Assembly (NCBI GenBank): GCA_947499155.1
Contig: CANMND010000001.1
Span: 558,001 to 622,000, forward strand
Reading direction: 5' to 3'
From: an uncultured Sphingomonadales bacterium
GTDB lineage: Bacteria; Pseudomonadota; Alphaproteobacteria; Sphingomonadales; Rhodothalassiaceae
Length of the DNA: 64,000 nucleotides
Below are positions 62,757 to 64,000 of the stretch, piece by piece. Within the stretch, counting starts at the first letter, position 1. Each line of letters starts with the position of its first letter. Position numbers and translations under genes: made by a program. The notes under the pieces are model-generated. The model was not told the origin of the DNA and ran no database searches. It worked only from the letters and a program-made list of their open reading frames with translations.

Positions 62757-63665
62757 CTAGATATGCACGACTTCATATTTCCAGCCAGGAAGACGCTCAA
62801 CAGCCTTAGCAACACGGCCTCGGTGGCACATACATGACTCCGCCTCGAAACAAGTCATCGCAACTCGCCCCTTTGCTTCGACAAGCTCAGCAAGAGCCTT
62901 CAAGGCTTTCTCGTTGTCTTTCAAAACCGTCTCTTCGTACTCATCAAAGAGCACCCGATAATCATGCTCGGTTTTCAGTTCTTTTCGTTTCTCTGAAACG
63001 ATGCCCAACTCAGGCATGTGCAAATATTCAATACCCAGCTTCTCAAGGGTCTCTGATAGGGTTCCCTTTGAAAAACCGTACTTGCGGCTGAGCGGGTTTT
63101 TGCGAACATCAACAAGTAACTTCACATCATTCATGATGAGGCGGTTTAGGTAGTTCTCAAACGAGTTACCTTCATAGCCAATGGTATAGAGAACATGCCC
63201 TGAAGCTGTGGGCTCCTGCGCTTTAATTTCAGCCAGCTCATCAGCCGTCATAAGCTTTGCAGCGATTTCACTTTTAATCGCATAGTAAGGGTGTTTTTTG
63301 TAAACTTCACGAACCAGGTCATTACCTTTTGTCTCGCGATATTTGTCTGCAAAAAGCGAAATTTTCCGCTGGTCACTCTCATCCAACATGCCAATAAAAT
63401 CATGGTCCTGAGAGATAACCCAGCCATCGTCGGCGGCCAGGATGCCTTCTTGGACCAGCTTCCGGCGGTCAGCGTATGACTGGAAAGAAAAGCAGCCAAA
63501 TTTGTAAGGAACAAATTCATAGCTTTTGTCTTTTTGGCACATCTTGGTGAACAGAAATAAATATTTCTGCAAATTAACGTTCGACAGATTGCCGCCAAAG
63601 GCTTGTAAAACGCCAAGCAAAACCTTCTGTCTGTAAAATAACTTCATATTACTAATACTTTTCAT
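62757..63665 (-). CDS. SocA/Panacea-like domain fused to DUF488
   Basis: A 302-residue protein. Residues 1 to about 90 look like a SocA/DUF4065-type (Panacea) domain: LLGVLQAFGGNLSNVNLQKYLF and YEFVPYKFGCFSFQSYADRRKL. Residues 155-302 are a DUF488 domain: YTIGYEGNSFENYLNRL, LLVDVRKNPLSRKYGFSKG, YLHMPELGI, and the cysteine cluster MTCFEAESCMCHRGRVA. Panacea domains are known as antitoxin-type modules. DUF488 function is unknown. ATG 63665 is used. ATG 63647 is an alternative. Confidence 0.7.
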   Translation of the reverse strand: MKSISNMKLFYRQKVLLGVLQAFGGNLSNVNLQKYLFLFTKMCQKDKSYEFVPYKFGCFSFQSYADRRKLVQEGILAADDGWVISQDHDFIGMLDESDQRKISLFADKYRETKGNDLVREVYKKHPYYAIKSEIAAKLMTADELAEIKAQEPTASGHVLYTIGYEGNSFENYLNRLIMNDVKLLVDVRKNPLSRKYGFSKGTLSETLEKLGIEYLHMPELGIVSEKRKELKTEHDYRVLFDEYEETVLKDNEKALKALAELVEAKGRVAMTCFEAESCMCHRGRVAKAVERLPGWKYEVVHI

Positions 63666-63743
63666 ATCTTGATTGTAAGTGACTGAGGCAATTCTGTAAA
63701 AGGATACCTTGAAAGACTTCCTTCTCTGCCCAAGCCTTCATCA

Positions 63744-63929
63744 CTAACCTGCCTTCATTTCAAATTTTGCAGCTTCGCGCACGGCTTTTAGGCGCTCTTT
63801 GTGCTCCTCGTCCGCATCTGCCATGAGCCTGAGCGCCGCACGGATGACCTCGCTGGCATTGTTATAGAGGCCAGAATCAACCTTGCTGCGAACCATTTCT
63901 TCCAGTTTTGGCGTAAGTGAAATATGCAC
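63744..63929 (-). CDS. ParD-like antitoxin, apparently without its toxin
   Basis: A 61-residue ParD/CC2985-type RHH antitoxin from GTG 63929, with GGAGG eight bases before. The frame is open from 63956, but that start lacks a Shine-Dalgarno. Diagnostic parts are HISLTPKLEEMVRSKVDSGLY and NNASEVIRAALRLM. ParE normally follows directly. In the 78 bases after the stop only a 29-codon frame is seen, and it does not look like ParE. The toxin is therefore missing, and this may be a remnant or a solitary antitoxin. Confidence 0.8.
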   Translation of the reverse strand: MHISLTPKLEEMVRSKVDSGLYNNASEVIRAALRLMADADEEHKERLKAVREAAKFEMKAG

Positions 63930-64000
63930 GGGGCAAACCTCCAAAATTTTTAGCATTATACAAACTTTGACAATCTATGTATATTTCATTCTCATGACCC

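Noticed and set aside
63666-63743. Short frame after the ParD gene as a possible ParE toxin
   Set aside because: Only about 29 codons, without the conserved ParE N-terminal pattern, and it runs into the start of the next gene.

Overview
The window looks like chromosomal DNA of an alphaproteobacterium. The evidence is the rpsP-rimM-trmD-rplS and rplU-rpmA-obgE-nadD-rsfS gene orders, a lysine/alanine-rich tail on L21, a cbb3 oxidase with its alphaproteobacterial-type accessory genes, and many TonB-dependent receptors. I cannot fix the genus from sequence alone. An aerobic, motile, polymer- and peptide-scavenging lifestyle is suggested by inference.

Layout. 1-2000: translation genes ending in a good terminator, then a PAP2 phosphatase. 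2813-11070: an alpha-glucoside locus with an MFS transporter, a GH65 phosphorylase, beta-phosphoglucomutase, a LacI regulator and a TonB receptor. Three near-identical TGAAATGCATTTCA-type palindromes tie the divergent promoters to the LacI protein. 11167-16747: an RND pump and adaptor with a divergent LysR gene. 16761-21275: ccoNOQP plus a small cysteine protein and a DUF2189 membrane protein. 21467-23012: a DUF488 protein and a fusion of 5-formyl-THF cyclo-ligase with a DUF6306 ferritin-like domain. 23304-31014: a complete chemotaxis operon (STAS, CheY, CheA, CheW, MCP, CheW, CheR, CheB), faced by a soluble protein with two degenerate MCP tips. 33119-36277: the rplU to rsfS operon. 36440-37417: a DMT exporter.

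37431-47971 is a minus-strand locus with a TonB receptor, M19 dipeptidase-like protein, beta-lactamase-fold hydrolase, AGCS symporter, D-cysteine desulfhydrase-like PLP enzyme and D-aminoacylase, headed by a GntR/FCD regulator. I read it as a pathway for taking up and dismantling peptides or acyl compounds that contain D-amino acids. A TTGGATCCAA palindrome lies upstream of both the receptor and the regulator. Next come a PEP-CTERM protein and an EEP-family membrane protein.

50476-64000 is accessory DNA. A five-gene overlapping operon encodes an excisionase-like HTH protein, an MmeI-like adenine methyltransferase, a two-TM protein, a DExH helicase and a GIY-YIG (T5orf172-like) nuclease. It is flanked by mobilization genes (T4 coupling protein, relaxase, MobC-like) but by no integrase or type IV secretion genes in view. 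The far end has an unnamed protein next to a fusion of a SocA/Panacea-like domain with DUF488, and a ParD-like antitoxin without a visible toxin. The overlapping operon is the best candidate for an undescribed defence system in this window.
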